Positions 33,862-44,966 of a stretch of DNA of 64,000 nucleotides are shown here, piece by piece; the stretch's first letter is position 1; every line of letters starts with the position of its first letter. Made by a program: the position numbers and the translations under genes. The notes under the pieces are model-generated. The model was not told where the DNA came from. It saw only the letters and a program-made list of their open reading frames with translations, and did not search any database. Origin of the DNA: Diaporthe sp. PMI_573 (taxonomy: Eukaryota; Ascomycota; Sordariomycetes; Diaporthales; Diaporthaceae); NCBI GenBank assembly GCA_021399435.1, contig JAJTUP010000035.1, forward strand, positions 248,001-312,000, read 5' to 3'.

Positions 33862-35633
33862 TTACACTCGCGAACATGCCTCAATCCCAGTGTTACCTAC
33901 AACTGGCGGCGATCGAGGAGGAGTAGGTAGCAGGGTGAATTTGGCTTCTGTGTAGGGGCCGTTTTCTCGGTCCGCCTCGGAGCGATCATCCTCTGCAGTC
34001 TCTACGTCTGCCTCCTGGACGCTATCGGCATCAAGTCCCTCAAATTCGCGGTCGTGTTCGGAATCTTCTGCCGGGGAGCTTTCTTCAATCAGATCTTCTC
34101 CTTCCGGTTCCGATATTGTGTCATTGTCTGGGAGGGCGTATTTTCTTGTCCACTCCGCGAGACGATTGATGTCTGTGGTGAGAAGCTCATCTTTGAAGCC
34201 TTCCCAATTCCCATCAAACACTTCGTGCTCATTAAAGATCACGTCTCTTGTATTGACAATCTTTCCGGTAGAGGGAATCCATATCCGGTAGATGTTCGAT
34301 GATCGGTATCCAACAAGGTAACCAATCCATGCACGTGGCTCGAGACGTTGACGTCTTCTTTTCTTGAGCTGTGCGTCTGAGGTCATCGCGTAGGCCTTGC
34401 AGCCAAAAACGCGAAGATGGGTTTGATCTGGTCTTGGATCTGGTCGTGGGATACCCAAGCGTTTGGCAATCGCTGAGTGAAATTGGTAGTAGGGTGTCTT
34501 CCAGTCCAGTCCGTAATTTGGTGTTCGGTTGTTGAGATAGACGGTTGTTCGTCCAATTTCGGGCCAAAGAGAGTGTGGGAGTTTTGAGCTTGTTCGCATT
34601 GCACGCATCTTCTCCTTGATCACACCCCCTGAGCGCTCGGCTCCTCCGTTTTGTGCTTGTGTGTTGGGTGCTGAGGGCTCGAATTTGATGTGTTTTGATT
34701 CGAGGAATTCTCTGACAGCTCGTCTTCGGCTGAACAGTTCTCCATCACATTCAATCACCTTGACCTTGGTGTTGTTTTGAATTTCCATCATCCCCAGGAA
34801 TGATTTCATAACCTTGAGGAGGGTTTCGCTATCGCGACTTTCAAGATAGTAATCCCAGATGAGTCCTGACACTCTGCATGTGAGTAGCAGTTGTGATGTG
34901 TAGTTGTTGACTCCTGGTTCGTAGTCGTGAAAATCAAGTGCTATCCTTTCGCCTTCTCGTTCGAGGATCTCCCTCGGTGCTCGACGGATTTGCCTCGTGA
35001 TCTTGGCTAAGGCACAAGCTTCACATTCGACTGTTGTTGGTCCCCGGATGCGCACCCCCTGAGATGAGGCAACTAGGTGCTCAAGCGCGCTCGGGCCTCG
35101 TTGACCAAGACGGCCGTGCCAGAGGATGGCTTCGCCTGTGAGTGGTCTCCTTTTGGTGTAGGTAGTGTGTTTCTTCCTCCATGTGTTGAAGGCGCTTTGC
35201 ACTTCGTGTGGTTGGTAGTCGATGACGTATTGGCCGTGGATGTCCCTGAGTTTGCACAGAGTTGACCTGTCACGTCGTTTCAAAGTTGTTGGATCGTGTT
35301 CGTTGTCCCAAAAGATACCCTTCCTTCGAAGTTGCCTCAGAGAGACGAGTGTTGTCAGGAGTCGTGGGCAGAGGGCAACGTTTTCGAGGTGTAGGACGGT
35401 CGGTCCAGTGCGGACCGGCAGTGTGCCGTATGCGAATACTGGTAGTTGTCTGTCTCCAGCCCACAGGTAGTCATCGTGTGTGGCTGGTTTCGTATCAAAC
35501 AGTCTCTCGCTGTTGTTTGTGATCGAGATCGTACTCGCTGGGTCAAGTATCACCGAGTGTCGAAGAGGGTATTCTTCTGCGTTTATGGCAAAAGCTCCCC
35601 TAGCTTCTATACTGGCAACACAGTACCCCGGGA
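33862..35633 (-). mobile_element. Ty1/copia retrotransposon remnant: protease-integrase part of pol
   Basis: Minus-strand frame of about 590 codons without ATG. It begins with INAEEYPLRHSVILDPAST, the copia protease site with the usual DSG changed to DPA. Then comes the integrase: a zinc HHCC region (WHGRLGQRGPSALEHL, ECEACALAK) and the catalytic core (IALDFHDYE, KVIECDGELF, NTQAQNGGAERSGGVI). The chain ends with DVIFNEHEVFDGNWEGF and an acidic tail. Reverse transcriptase and RNase H are missing: the element is cut at about 33862. Upstream a short gag-end frame, KSKSKTPRPTKEEAVEEVD, is closed by a stop. No LTRs were found. The element is inactive. Confidence 0.88.
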
Positions 35634-35694
35634 GTCAATCATCGACTTCCTCGACGGCTTCTTCTTTCGTCGGACGAGGGGTTTTGGACTTGGA

Positions 35695-35913
35695 TTTGGT
35701 CATCCTCATGCCACATCGGCGAAGTTTTACCTTTTGTAGACAATGTTTTGAGATACGTGCACGTGAAACAGAGCTTGTACAACTCTTCCGCAGTCATCGA
35801 CGACATTGTTGCATGTTACATTGACCGATGGTGTTGGTGAGGTATTCTTGACGTATGCACCCGTAGAAATATGCGGAGAGACGACACCGCTCACACTCAC
35901 GTCAGCTTTCGCA
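35695..35913 (-). repeat. Inverted repeat flanking the 6PGD gene, left copy
   Basis: This 219-bp stretch is the reverse complement of 38331-38509, base for base as far as I can read, apart from a 40-bp segment (about 35815-35855) present only here. It adjoins the copia remnant on its left. See the right copy. Confidence 0.9.
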
Positions 35914-36025
35914 ACTCGGCTAGCCTATTGCGTGACACACAAATTGAAATATGAGATAACTAAGAATCCTTATCAACAAGATGAATGCGAAGCCAAAATC
36001 CACGACGCTGTCTTGCTGCGGTACT

Positions 36026-37651
36026 TCATGCCGGCTGCCACTCATAGTGATGCGCTCCCTTTTTAGCCTCCCCAGGGTCTTCGCCCTTGACATTAGGTCG
36101 GTCATAGGCATGTGCACCGAAATAGTCCATCTCCGCCTCCATGAATTGCGTGGGTAATCTCCTGCTCGCCAGATATTTGATGTACTCCAAACTGGCGCTA
36201 ATGCTGGGCACATACGAGTCCCATTCTGTTGCCTTCAGCACCACCTCCTTCAGCGCATCAAAGTTTCGTTGCAAGGCCGACGAGACTTTGTCAATCAGCT
36301 TCATATTCATTATGCGATCGCCCGCCTCGGACTTGGCATCAAATTCCCGCTGTAGCAGATTGGCGATATGCTCGGATTGAATGATGCAGCCAGCCCGCCA
36401 GATCTGTATGCAATTCCCTAGCGAGATGTGCCAGTCTTCGTCCTCACTTGTGCGCGCAATCAGTTCCAGACCCTGGCAGAAGCTGCACAGAAATGAGGCG
36501 AAGACGGCACGTCGTAGTGTGTCGATGAAGCCATTTTTATCGCCAATGCTGACTTGTCGAGGCTGTGGGATATTCAATTTGTCCGCCACTCGTAATCGCT
36601 CGGCTCGGTCACCGCTTGCCACGCGGATGAAATGGCCAGTAGCGATGGTCGGAGCAGCAACATGTCTGAGTGCAGCTTCGGAGACTGTCCAGTAGAGAGT
36701 GCCTTCTGTGTTGTCGTCGTCTTGCACCACCTTGTCAAGGACGTCGTCAAGTACGTAGCCCGACGTTCCAGTTCCTTCGCCGCGCTCGTCACCTTCAGGA
36801 GTCTTTTTGGTCTTGCAGATCCCACCGCCGATTCGGACGAGAAAGGTATTCTTCAGTTCTTCAGAGTCATTCCAGCCCTCGAAGATGTTTCCGATCTCTT
36901 CGTATGACATCTGCAACGACAAGTGCATGATAGACCAGGCTTCGCTTATAGTGGAGAGCATGCCGTTCTCGATGCCGTTGTGGACCATCTTCACAAAGTG
37001 ACCCGCCCCTCTTGGCCCGATATATGACACGCAAGGGATTCCAGACTGTGGATCTTTCGCCGCGAATGTTTCCAACAGTGGTAACACCTTCTCAACAGCC
37101 TCCCTGTCACCTCCTAGTGACATACTTGGGCCTCGCCTCGCGCTTTGATAACCGCCGCTCACACCCATTCCCACCCAGTATATTTTCCGCGATTCCAACT
37201 CTTTCTGGCGCCTCTCTGTTGTGCGGTAGTTCTCATTGCCTCCGTCCAAGATGATATCGCCCTCCTTCAAGCCTTCCTTGATCATTTGTAGGACGCTATC
37301 GGCGGGGTTTCCGTGAGTGATGCTAAAGATGTACAGGGCTGGTCGGACGTCTTTCAGCGACTGCGTGAATTCGTGGATGTCTTTGAAGCAGTCGATTCTG
37401 CCCAGTATTCGGTGCTTGTTCCGCCGAGCCTCTTGTGCCATGTCAAGCGCTCGATCGACATTTGAGCCTAACACGTCCCAGAGCGAGATATCCAAGCCTT
37501 GCTCTGCAAGACCGAGAGACATCATTGTGCCCATGTTGCCGGCGCCGACGATGCCGATGCGCTCAAAACTTTGCGCCGCGTTGCGTGACATTGCGAACGA
37601 TCTGCGCGAGGCGGCCGAGACCATGTGTATCGTGGACGTTGTGGCCTCCAT
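36026..37651 (-). CDS. 6-phosphogluconate dehydrogenase paralogue
   Basis: Oxidative decarboxylation of 6-phosphogluconate to ribulose 5-phosphate with NADP (family role). Intact single-exon gene, 541 aa from an ATG at 37651. About 30 extra N-terminal residues precede the Rossmann motif GIVGAGNMG (33-41). DGGNENYRTTERR (136-148), GMGVSGGYQSARRGPS (161-176) and the catalytic GAGHFVKMVHNGIE (215-228) with its lysine are present. The C-terminal domain ends with MDYFGAHAYDRP, the substrate-binding tail. It differs from the canonical enzyme at the fingerprint (NENY in place of NSHY or similar, MSLGG for MPGG), so it is a diverged paralogue, perhaps with altered substrate. It is transcribed divergently from the mannose-6-phosphate isomerase gene. 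Confidence 0.85.
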   Translation of the reverse strand: MEATTSTIHMVSAASRRSFAMSRNAAQSFERIGIVGAGNMGTMMSLGLAEQGLDISLWDVLGSNVDRALDMAQEARRNKHRILGRIDCFKDIHEFTQSLKDVRPALYIFSITHGNPADSVLQMIKEGLKEGDIILDGGNENYRTTERRQKELESRKIYWVGMGVSGGYQSARRGPSMSLGGDREAVEKVLPLLETFAAKDPQSGIPCVSYIGPRGAGHFVKMVHNGIENGMLSTISEAWSIMHLSLQMSYEEIGNIFEGWNDSEELKNTFLVRIGGGICKTKKTPEGDERGEGTGTSGYVLDDVLDKVVQDDDNTEGTLYWTVSEAALRHVAAPTIATGHFIRVASGDRAERLRVADKLNIPQPRQVSIGDKNGFIDTLRRAVFASFLCSFCQGLELIARTSEDEDWHISLGNCIQIWRAGCIIQSEHIANLLQREFDAKSEAGDRIMNMKLIDKVSSALQRNFDALKEVVLKATEWDSYVPSISASLEYIKYLASRRLPTQFMEAEMDYFGAHAYDRPNVKGEDPGEAKKGAHHYEWQPA

Positions 37652-38549
37652 CTCGGTAGTGAATGACGAGGTAGAGAGATGGAAAGCAGAGGTCTGAAGA
37701 GGGCCGTTATCATAGTTACGTCAAGTTGCAGCCCACGCTGCCAGGTTGCAAGTTGTGGGTTTGAGGGCAATCCAAGGGGCCACACGCCCGGCCCGGCTGT
37801 GGCCAATCAGAAGGGCCGATCTGGCTTAGTCAGCAGAAGAGCTGGCTACTACACCAAGCGCTTCGGCGCCCACGACGGCGATGGCTTCCTTTCTTCCTTC
37901 CGTAGCAAGAATCGAACCCGTACCCATACGTACGGCTTTTGCTCGCCTATTTGCACGTGCAAAGACCCCCTGACCTACGGCATCAGGGCCGTACCAACAC
38001 AAGTAGAGTTGCACGCGGTGGTACAACACGGCTCAGATGCAGTGTTTTCTCACCTTTAAAACTGCCAAACATCTCCGCGCAAACTGTTGGCCTTGGAGCC
38101 TGATGATTTTGTCACTTCAAGGCTTCTCTGGGTGTCGGAAAGCCTTAGCGCATCCATGGCAGGAAAGACGATGAGCTGAAAACCACGCAAGAACAGCATG
38201 TTCCTAATTTCAGCACTGTGATGAAACGGGAGGAAATTGCCTATGACGTAAGTCTGATGCGAAGATATCAACAGCTGGAAGCTGATTGGTCCGGATCAAT
38301 CCTCCGCTCTGTCGACACACTTAAACACTCTGCGAAAGCTGACGTGAGTGTGAGCGGTGTCGTCTCTCCGCATATTTCTACGGGTGCATACGCAACAATG
38401 TCGTCGATGACTGCGGAAGAGTTGTACAAGCTCTGTTTCACGTGCACGTATCTCAAAACATTGTCTACAAAAGGTAAAACTTCGCCGATGTGGCATGAGG
38501 ATGACCAAACCTTGAATTCGAGGTAGGAATCTCTGCTTTGTAACTCATC
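37652..38549. promoter_or_regulatory. Shared divergent promoter region
   Basis: About 900 bp between the start codons of the 6PGD paralogue (leftward) and the isomerase (rightward). The right half is occupied by the inverted repeat copy (38331-38509), which ends about 40 bp before the isomerase ATG. No specific binding site is claimed. Confidence 0.5.
38331..38509 (+). repeat. Inverted repeat flanking the 6PGD gene, right copy
   Basis: 179 bp identical in inverted orientation to 35695-35913 minus 40 bp. Plus-strand frame reads MSSMTAEELYKLCFTCTYL. Near-identity implies a recent duplication. Confidence 0.9.
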
Positions 38550-39898
38550 ATGGGCGACGCCGTCATCCAGCTGAGATGTTCTTGTAACGTGAGCAGAGCC
38601 CATCGTCATTGAAAACATTGGACAAAGCTAAAATGCTCAGAACTATCCGTGGGGCAAGAAAGGTCATGAGTCTCTTGCTGCAAGGTACTGTGCGCAAACA
38701 CCTGGGACCGATTTCAAGATCTCTGAGGATGCCGAGTATGCTGAGGTATGTACAGTACATCAGCATTTCAATCGCGATCAGTTCGATTTACGCGATTGTG
38801 TAGATGTGGATGGGGACATATCCCACGACGCCATCGTACATACTCTCCTCCGGCGAGGATCTACAACAATATCTCAATGCGCACCAACAGGACCTGATCG
38901 GGGAGAAGGTTCTGGCAAAATACGGCGCTGATCTATCTTTCCTGCCAAAGATTCTCTCCATTGCGAAAGCGCTGCCATTACAGCTCCATCCGAACAAAGA
39001 GCTTGCGTCCAAGTTGCATAGAGAGCAGCCGGACAAATTCTCAGACTCAAACCACAAGCCTGAAATCGCTGTCGCTCTGTCTGACTTTGAGCTCTTCGTC
39101 GGCTTCAAGCCGCTCGATATCATCTCGGATATCTTCCAACTCGAGGGCCTTCAACGCTTCCTACCCAATCACGGCTCGAGCAAAGGCATCGACGATTCAG
39201 CACTTCGCCATATCTGCGTTTCCATGCTGAGGGCCTCCGAAAGTGTAGTGCAAGAGGTGCAAAGGGACCTGCTGAGGCTGCCAAAGGAAAGCCTCGGTCA
39301 GCATGTCTACATCCAGGACCTCTTACCGAGACTCCAGGAGCAGTATACCAGTGCGGACAACGGGACACTGGTTGCACTGCTATGTATGAACTACATGAAG
39401 CTGAAGAAGGGAGAGGCCGTGTATGTCCCGCAGGGCAGCATCCACGCTTATCTGTCCGGGGACATAGTCGAATGCATGGCTCGCAGCGATAACGTTCTGA
39501 GCACAGGCTTTTGCCCTCGAGCAGATCGGGACTCGGTCGACCTCTTTGTCGAGACCTTGACTTTCACGCCACACCGTCCCGAAGCGGCTCTGCTGAATGC
39601 AGACAGAAGCGCGAAAGGATCTGGGAAGAGCTGGGAATATGCGCCGCCTGCTGCAGAGTTCAATATTCTGGCGACCGTATTGACGGAAGGTGAGCAGGAG
39701 ACGCTGAAACCCATATTTGGTCCAAGTATTGCAATAGTGGTGGAAGGAAGCGGAGCGATGAGCGTGGACCGGGAGAGTGTGGAGCTGAAGAAGGGATATG
39801 TATTCTTCATTGGCCAGGGCGTGCAGACAGAGCTGAAGGCGAACAACCGAAATGGCTTGACCGTGTACAGGGCATATGCTGAGGCTGACCGCGAGTGA
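38550..39898 (+). CDS. Mannose-6-phosphate isomerase, type I
   Basis: Interconverts mannose 6-phosphate and fructose 6-phosphate, Zn-dependent. Model: exon 1 38550-38588 (MGDAVIQLRCSCN), intron 38589-38640, exon 2 38641-38745 (NYPWGKKGHESLAARYCAQT), intron 38746-38803 (GTATGT...GTAG), exon 3 38804-39898; 412 aa. All joins are phase 0, and the splice junctions restore the family's N-terminus, so the start at 38804 would be wrong. Zinc ligands are seen in LPLQLHPNK (Gln, His), NHKPEIA (Glu) and PQGSIHAYLSGDIVEC (His). MWMGTYP and FVGFKPL are also diagnostic. Length is close to the family's. It may be a dedicated paralogue for the neighbouring sugar genes (inference). Confidence 0.92.
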
Positions 39899-40201
39899 AG
39901 GAGCTATTCCGATGTCGTTCGTAGGGATTGTATACACGTCTACTTAGCGACGAAAGGCACGGTCAATGGCCACACATGCAATAAGCCTGTTGACGCGCAG
40001 ATTGTGCATAATGTTCTCCATAGTGAGATACAATTTGGGCAATTCCTACGGAGGCAGGGAAAGCATGAAATGATCTCTCGCTTCATTACATCATATGTAC
40101 GGAATCTCCCACCTACATAGACATTCAGGTGGAGAGAAGGAAATCAGATCAATTCGATCGAATCAACCAATCTATTTCCATCAACACCTTCAGCATAGGC
40201 A
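39899..40201. other. Intergenic
   Basis: 3' UTR of the isomerase and short promoter of the next gene. Nothing else seen. Confidence 0.4.
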
Positions 40202-41346
40202 ATGATGAGTTCCACAAAGTCTGTTCCAGGAACTCCATTCTCAATTGCAACTTCGCTGAACCCCTTTCCTGCCACAACATCTCCAACCCATGATCTCCCG
40301 TCAAAAATTCGCGCCATTGCTCACGCGGGTTTCGTTGCCATCGAATTGGCATTTCCAGATTTTCTCAGTTTTGCAAAACAGCACTTTGGTCGCGATGTTG
40401 GGCCCCACGACTGGGATGACCTATGCGCGACTGCGAAGGAGGTACGCAGGGAATGCAAGCTGCTCGGGCTACAGATCATGATGCTGCAACCCTTTGTCAA
40501 TTTCGAGGGCTGGAATGACGGAAATGATGAAGGGCAAGTCACAAAGGGAAGACGCCTTTGAAATAGCTCGGGGGTGGATACGCATCATGCAGGAACTGGG
40601 AACAGATATGCTTCAGGTACGTCACCTACGAAAGATGCGAAGTACGTAGACCAACATCTCCATCACAGGTCGGCTCGACAGACTCTTCCAACATCATAAC
40701 GGACAAACATCGTCTAGCCGCTGACCTTGCCCAACTGGCGGATATGCTGTCAACCCACAACATGCGTCTAGCATATGAGAACTGGTGCTGGGCGACCGCA
40801 GCGCCAACATGGTCTGATGTCTACAATATCGTCGTGCTTGCGGACCGCCCCAACATCGGTCTCTGCCTGGACACATTCCAGACAGCTGGCGGAGAATGGG
40901 GAGACCCGACAACAGCGACGGGCTATCTGGAAGGCCTGTCACAGAGTGAGTTGAGAGAATCGTATCTCACCAGCCTACGAAAGCTCGCGTCTGTGATTCC
41001 GGCAGAGAAGATCCACTTGTTGCAGGTGTCAGATGCGTACAAGCCTCCGCAACCACTTAATGCAAAGCCTGATCAGCAAGGCATGAGGCCGAGGGCGAGA
41101 TGGAGCGCTGTATTCAGGCCGATGCCTGGCGAAGAGCGAGGATATCTGCCGGTTGTGGAGATGGCAAGGGCAGTGAGGGACACGGGATTCAGAGGGTGGC
41201 ACAGCATTGAGATTTTCGATGGCGGACCGAGCGGTAGAGGCCGAGAATGTGGTGAGCTGGATGAAGAAGCCGGACAAATCATGGAGCTGGCCCGGAGGTT
41301 CGATGAGGAAGTTGAGAACTATCAGAAGATAGGCAAGCAGAAGTAG
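40202..41346 (+). pseudogene. TIM-barrel sugar isomerase / 3-dehydroshikimate dehydratase-like, one frameshift
   Basis: Member of the xylose isomerase-like TIM-barrel (AP endonuclease 2) family. In fungi close relatives are annotated as sugar isomerases or 3-dehydroshikimate dehydratases; the exact substrate is unknown. The ATG is at 40202. The N-terminal half reads HAGFVAIELAFPDF and LGLQIMMLQPFVNFEGW. At about 40520-40540 the frame must shift by one base to continue into EDAFEIARGWIRIMQELGTD. A 52-nt intron 40617-40668 (GTACGT...CACAG) then joins to VGSTDSSNI. Metal-binding acids are present in LAYENWCW, LCLDTFQTAGGEW and WHSIEIFDGG. Apart from the single shift everything is intact, so it is either newly broken or a base-call error. 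Confidence 0.8.
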
Positions 41347-41760
41347 GGTATTTGCTGCTCGCAGCCACGATGGAGCTTGCGCCAACCCAATTTTCGGTAC
41401 ACAGATATGAAAGTATATGCGTCAAGTTTGACTGGACAAGACTATTCGGTGGAATGGTTAACGTTCGGTCTCATTGCCAGCGATCTGCTGAGATGCATTC
41501 GCAATTGGGAGTTGTTGTGTGTGTGTGGTGGAGGGGGGGTACCTGCGGCTGGGCGAAATGCGGTTCCGTTAATAGTAGTGCCCATACGTCATGAGTTTGC
41601 AACATTCCGTGATGTCACACCGACGAAATCATCTTCAAACATTGTACAAAACAACGCATTTCAGCGTGGCACATGCTGCAATGTTCAAGCGGCTCATTGC
41701 TATTGTCATATTTCTGATAAACAGGTCATATTGTAGCCTGCTGTGATTTGCTGCATCAAC
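41347..41760. other. Intergenic
   Basis: A GT-rich run (about 41515-41540). Promoter of the SDR gene at the right. No coding. Confidence 0.4.
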
Positions 41761-42779
41761 ATGGCAGAAGCTGGATCTGACTCCCAGTTCCAGTCGGGTA
41801 CAGCCCCCACCGTTCCTCAAGCCCTTCATCTACTTCGCTAAAAAGTGCACACAGGACACAAAGTTCGGCCAACGGACCAGAACCCTCCGGGTCTTCAATC
41901 CGAACTTAAGGAGGAGCAGCCAGAGTCCCAGCATATTCCAACTGAAGATGGCGGCTATCAGATCTACAAAGCCGCCGGAAAACTCGAAGGCAAGAAAGCC
42001 CTCATTACTGGCGGCGATTCGGGCATCGGACGCGCTGTCGCTGTGCTCTTTGCGATGGAGGGCGCCGACGCGTTCATTGTGTACTTGAAAGAGGAGGAGG
42101 TCGATGCGCAGGAGACGAAGAATATGGTCGAGAAACACGGCAGACAGTGCCACCTTTTCCCCACCGACCTGAAAGACAAGGGAAACTGCAAAGAAGCCGT
42201 CGCTCAGGCTCTGAAGGCAATGGGCACCATCAACATCCTCGTCAACAATCACGCGTACCAGATGGAGGTGAAGGACATCCAAGATCTGTCAGAGTACGCT
42301 CACCACAAGCCATATCGCGACGGACGGTCATTTGCTCACAATGTCACAGGGAGCAGTGGGAACGTACCTTCGACACGAACATTCACCCCTTCTTCTTTCT
42401 GTCCAAGTACACGCTTCCGCACATGAAGCGCGGCGACACCATCATCAACAACGCGAGCATCAACGCGTACATCGGACGGCCAGACCTGCTGGATTATACG
42501 TCCACCAAAGGCGCCATTGTCTCCTTCACCCGCGGCTTGTCCAATCAGTATGTCGGGCGAGGCATTCGCGTCAATGCCGTTGCCCCGGGCCCGGTGTGGA
42601 CGCCTCTGATTCCGTACTCGATGAGCCACGAGAAGCAAGAGCAGTTTACGAGTCCCATGGGCAGGCCCAGTCAGCCAAGCGAGATTGCGTGCTGTTTTGT
42701 CTTCTTGGCTTCTGCAGACAGCTCATCCGTCAGCGGGCAGGTGATACACGCAAACGGAGGCGTCGTTGTCAACGGATGA
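41761..42779 (+). CDS. Short-chain dehydrogenase/reductase
   Basis: Model: exon 1 41761-41797 (MAEAGSDSQFQS), intron 41798-41854 (GTACAG...ACAG, 57 nt), exon 2 41855-42293, intron 42294-42349 (GTACGC...ACAG, 56 nt), exon 3 42350-42779; 301 aa. Intron 1 is a multiple of three but contains an in-frame TAA, so splicing is required. Motifs: LEGKKALITGGDSGIGRAVA (nucleotide binding), INILVNNHAYQ (variant of NNAG), and DYTSTKGAIVSFTRGL (Tyr and Lys of the YxxxK site). GQVIHANGG closes the domain. The long N-terminal arm with QNPPGLQ is typical of the bacterial-like glucose-dehydrogenase/stress SDR group. The real substrate is unknown. Intact. Confidence 0.9.
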
Positions 42780-43147
42780 GCTACTCAGGTACGACAAGGT
42801 TCGCAGTAGGCAGATTCGTCGATTGTCGAATTACACAGTGACTTGTAACGCTCCCTTTACCAGCTGTGTGGTACTTGTAAAACGCGTGACGAGATGTTGG
42901 CCACTGCCAATCTTCACAAAGCAGATCAACGTCATGATAGTTTCTGCCCATGCCTTGATCCGAAGCGGCGTAACAGTGTACATTCTGGGTCTGGGAGAGG
43001 ATCGCCGAAGCGAGTCAAACAAAGCATTAAGATGATAACATCCTTGACAATGTCCCGAGCTGGACTTGGAATTGAAGCATTTCTATGAAGAGAACAAGAC
43101 TTTTCACTTGCGGCATGACTGATCTCGAAAACTCCCAGTAATCCCGA
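42780..43147. other. Intergenic
   Basis: No feature seen. Confidence 0.4.
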
Positions 43148-43680
43148 AACGGGCAGGCCTTGTCCTCGCTGTCTGCCGCCGTCTTGTCCGCAACTTCGAC
43201 CTCCTCAATTCCATTGTCGATTTGTGGTATACGTCGGCCAATGCCCTACAATCCGTCGGGGGTCTTATGTACACTCTCGTGCTTATGCCCTTGTCGGTCG
43301 GCATGCTCGAAGCCTCATGCAGGGCCACAGCAGCCCCCACTGCGTCTGGATCAAGACCGACCACGTCCAACTTTCAAGGTTTGAGCCCTCGAGACGGGCC
43401 TCTAGTCATCGCTGAGATCTCCATGACCTGGCGCGACGCCAAGGACAACGGCACCGTCGCAGAGGCAGGAACCAAGTACTTGGATGAAGTTGTCGCGCTC
43501 GCTCGTCAGAAGAATCTCTCGCACCCGTTCCTCTTCGTCAACTACGCCTGGCCCACTGAGGCTGTCATGGCGGGCTACGGCGGGGAGCGCCTCGCGGCCT
43601 TGCGGCAAGTCGCTGCAAAATGGGACCCGGAGGGTTTCTTTCAGGGGCAGTTCGTGGGAGGATTCAAAATTGGCAAGTAG
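43148..43680 (+). pseudogene. C-terminal part of a BBE-like FAD-linked oxidase
   Basis: A 3' fragment of a berberine-bridge-enzyme-type flavoprotein (oxidises alcohols or sugars; family knowledge). Reads IVDLWYTSANALQSVGGL, SPRDGPLVIAEISMTWRDA, then HPFLFVNYAWPTEAVMAGYG, GERLAALRQVAAKWDPEGFF and ends GGFKIGK. This is the substrate-binding and BBE C-terminal segment, with the NYA and YDPEGFFQ-like motif. The N-terminal FAD-binding half is absent and no start lies upstream. It sits 370 bp after the SDR in the same orientation. Confidence 0.75.
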
Positions 43681-44966
43681 AGGGATGGTACCCCTAGCTA
43701 CCCTTAATATTCCACGTATTCAGGTGAACACGCTTTCCCGGCTAGAACTCATCATTCCACTTGGTCCACAGTTTGACTAGAATTCCTTTGCGTTGTGTAT
43801 TCAGTCCGTAGGGAGGGAGTACGGCTTCCGATGATCCTTGTTCGCCTGGGACGACCTCCGACATTGGGTCTACCTTCTCGTCCTTTGCTGGTGTGACGAT
43901 GTAACATCCCCCCTTCCCCCAATCCTTTAGGCATCTTGATTGGCGGTATATTCCTCCAGTTCAAGGTATGATGAGCCAGTCGTATCCCTTGGGGGCGGGA
44001 GACAAATCATGAGTCAATTCGTCTGATGTCAGCCCGCCCAGGGCGTTGTGGGACATTCAAAGCTTGTGCTGCATTCATTGCTAGCCATGCAAGAACTCAG
44101 TCCTTCGGTAGTGATCCGCATGTTCCGGTGTCTGTGTACTACAGGGACCTGCTGGACCAGAACAGGTTGCCGCTCGAGGACAAAGTAGATCACAAGGCTG
44201 CTGGAGGACCCATGTCGAGCAGCAGAGGCAACCAAGACCGCAGGCCGCGACGTTCATTTTCTCATCACGGACATGAAAGTGGACAGTCATATCACACTGT
44301 CACGCGCAGGTTAAGGGAAGGCTCATTTTGGGCCAAGTCTGATTTGGCTAGAACGGACTGGCACTGGCATCATCAGGTGCAATGAGGTGTATCGTTTCTC
44401 TCAACGCTTATACGTCTGGGTTCTTTCCAAAAAAAAATCATCGTTCAAAGTTGCACTTCAAGTCTTGAACACTGAACACTGAGATACCCGATTGTGCAGT
44501 TTGCAGATTCCGGGATGATGCTGCTGACATACCTTGATCAGCAAGATACGACAGCGGCTCGTGTATGTGTCTCGCCTCAATTTTCTCTGTTTGGCATTTC
44601 CAAAAAAGCCACATTCCTTCAGGTCGGCCGCTTTTCAAGAATTGCCGAAGTACTACTTCGCAGGCCAATCAACACCAAGTACAGCTTATTCTACATTCCG
44701 GAGGTTTCCTAGATGCAAGGATGAACAAGCCTCTCGAGTCCGACGAATATGACCAGGAACATCACACTTGCCCCCAGTGATAGGCCCCCCTGCTCGTGCC
44801 CAGCTTATGATCGATTCGGCTCGCAGCCTATCGTAGTGCGCTCTGGCATGGCACAGCAGGCAGATGGCAACACTCTGGCCACCTGCAGCGGAACATTGAT
44901 GGGTCAACGCGGTAGGACGGGAGATTTGCAGGCCAGTAGACTATAGGCGCTATAATCCTTTGTCTG
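43681..44966. other. Intergenic
   Basis: Several short frames, none with domain-like features. Confidence 0.45.

Noticed and set aside
37895..37985. tRNA-like B box on the minus strand (GGTTCGATTC)
   Set aside because: The bases on either side of the loop do not pair into a five-bp T stem, and no convincing acceptor stem or A box is placed correctly.
41839..41841. Nonsense codon in the SDR gene
   Set aside because: It falls inside a 57-nt intron with good splice sites whose removal restores a full-length protein.
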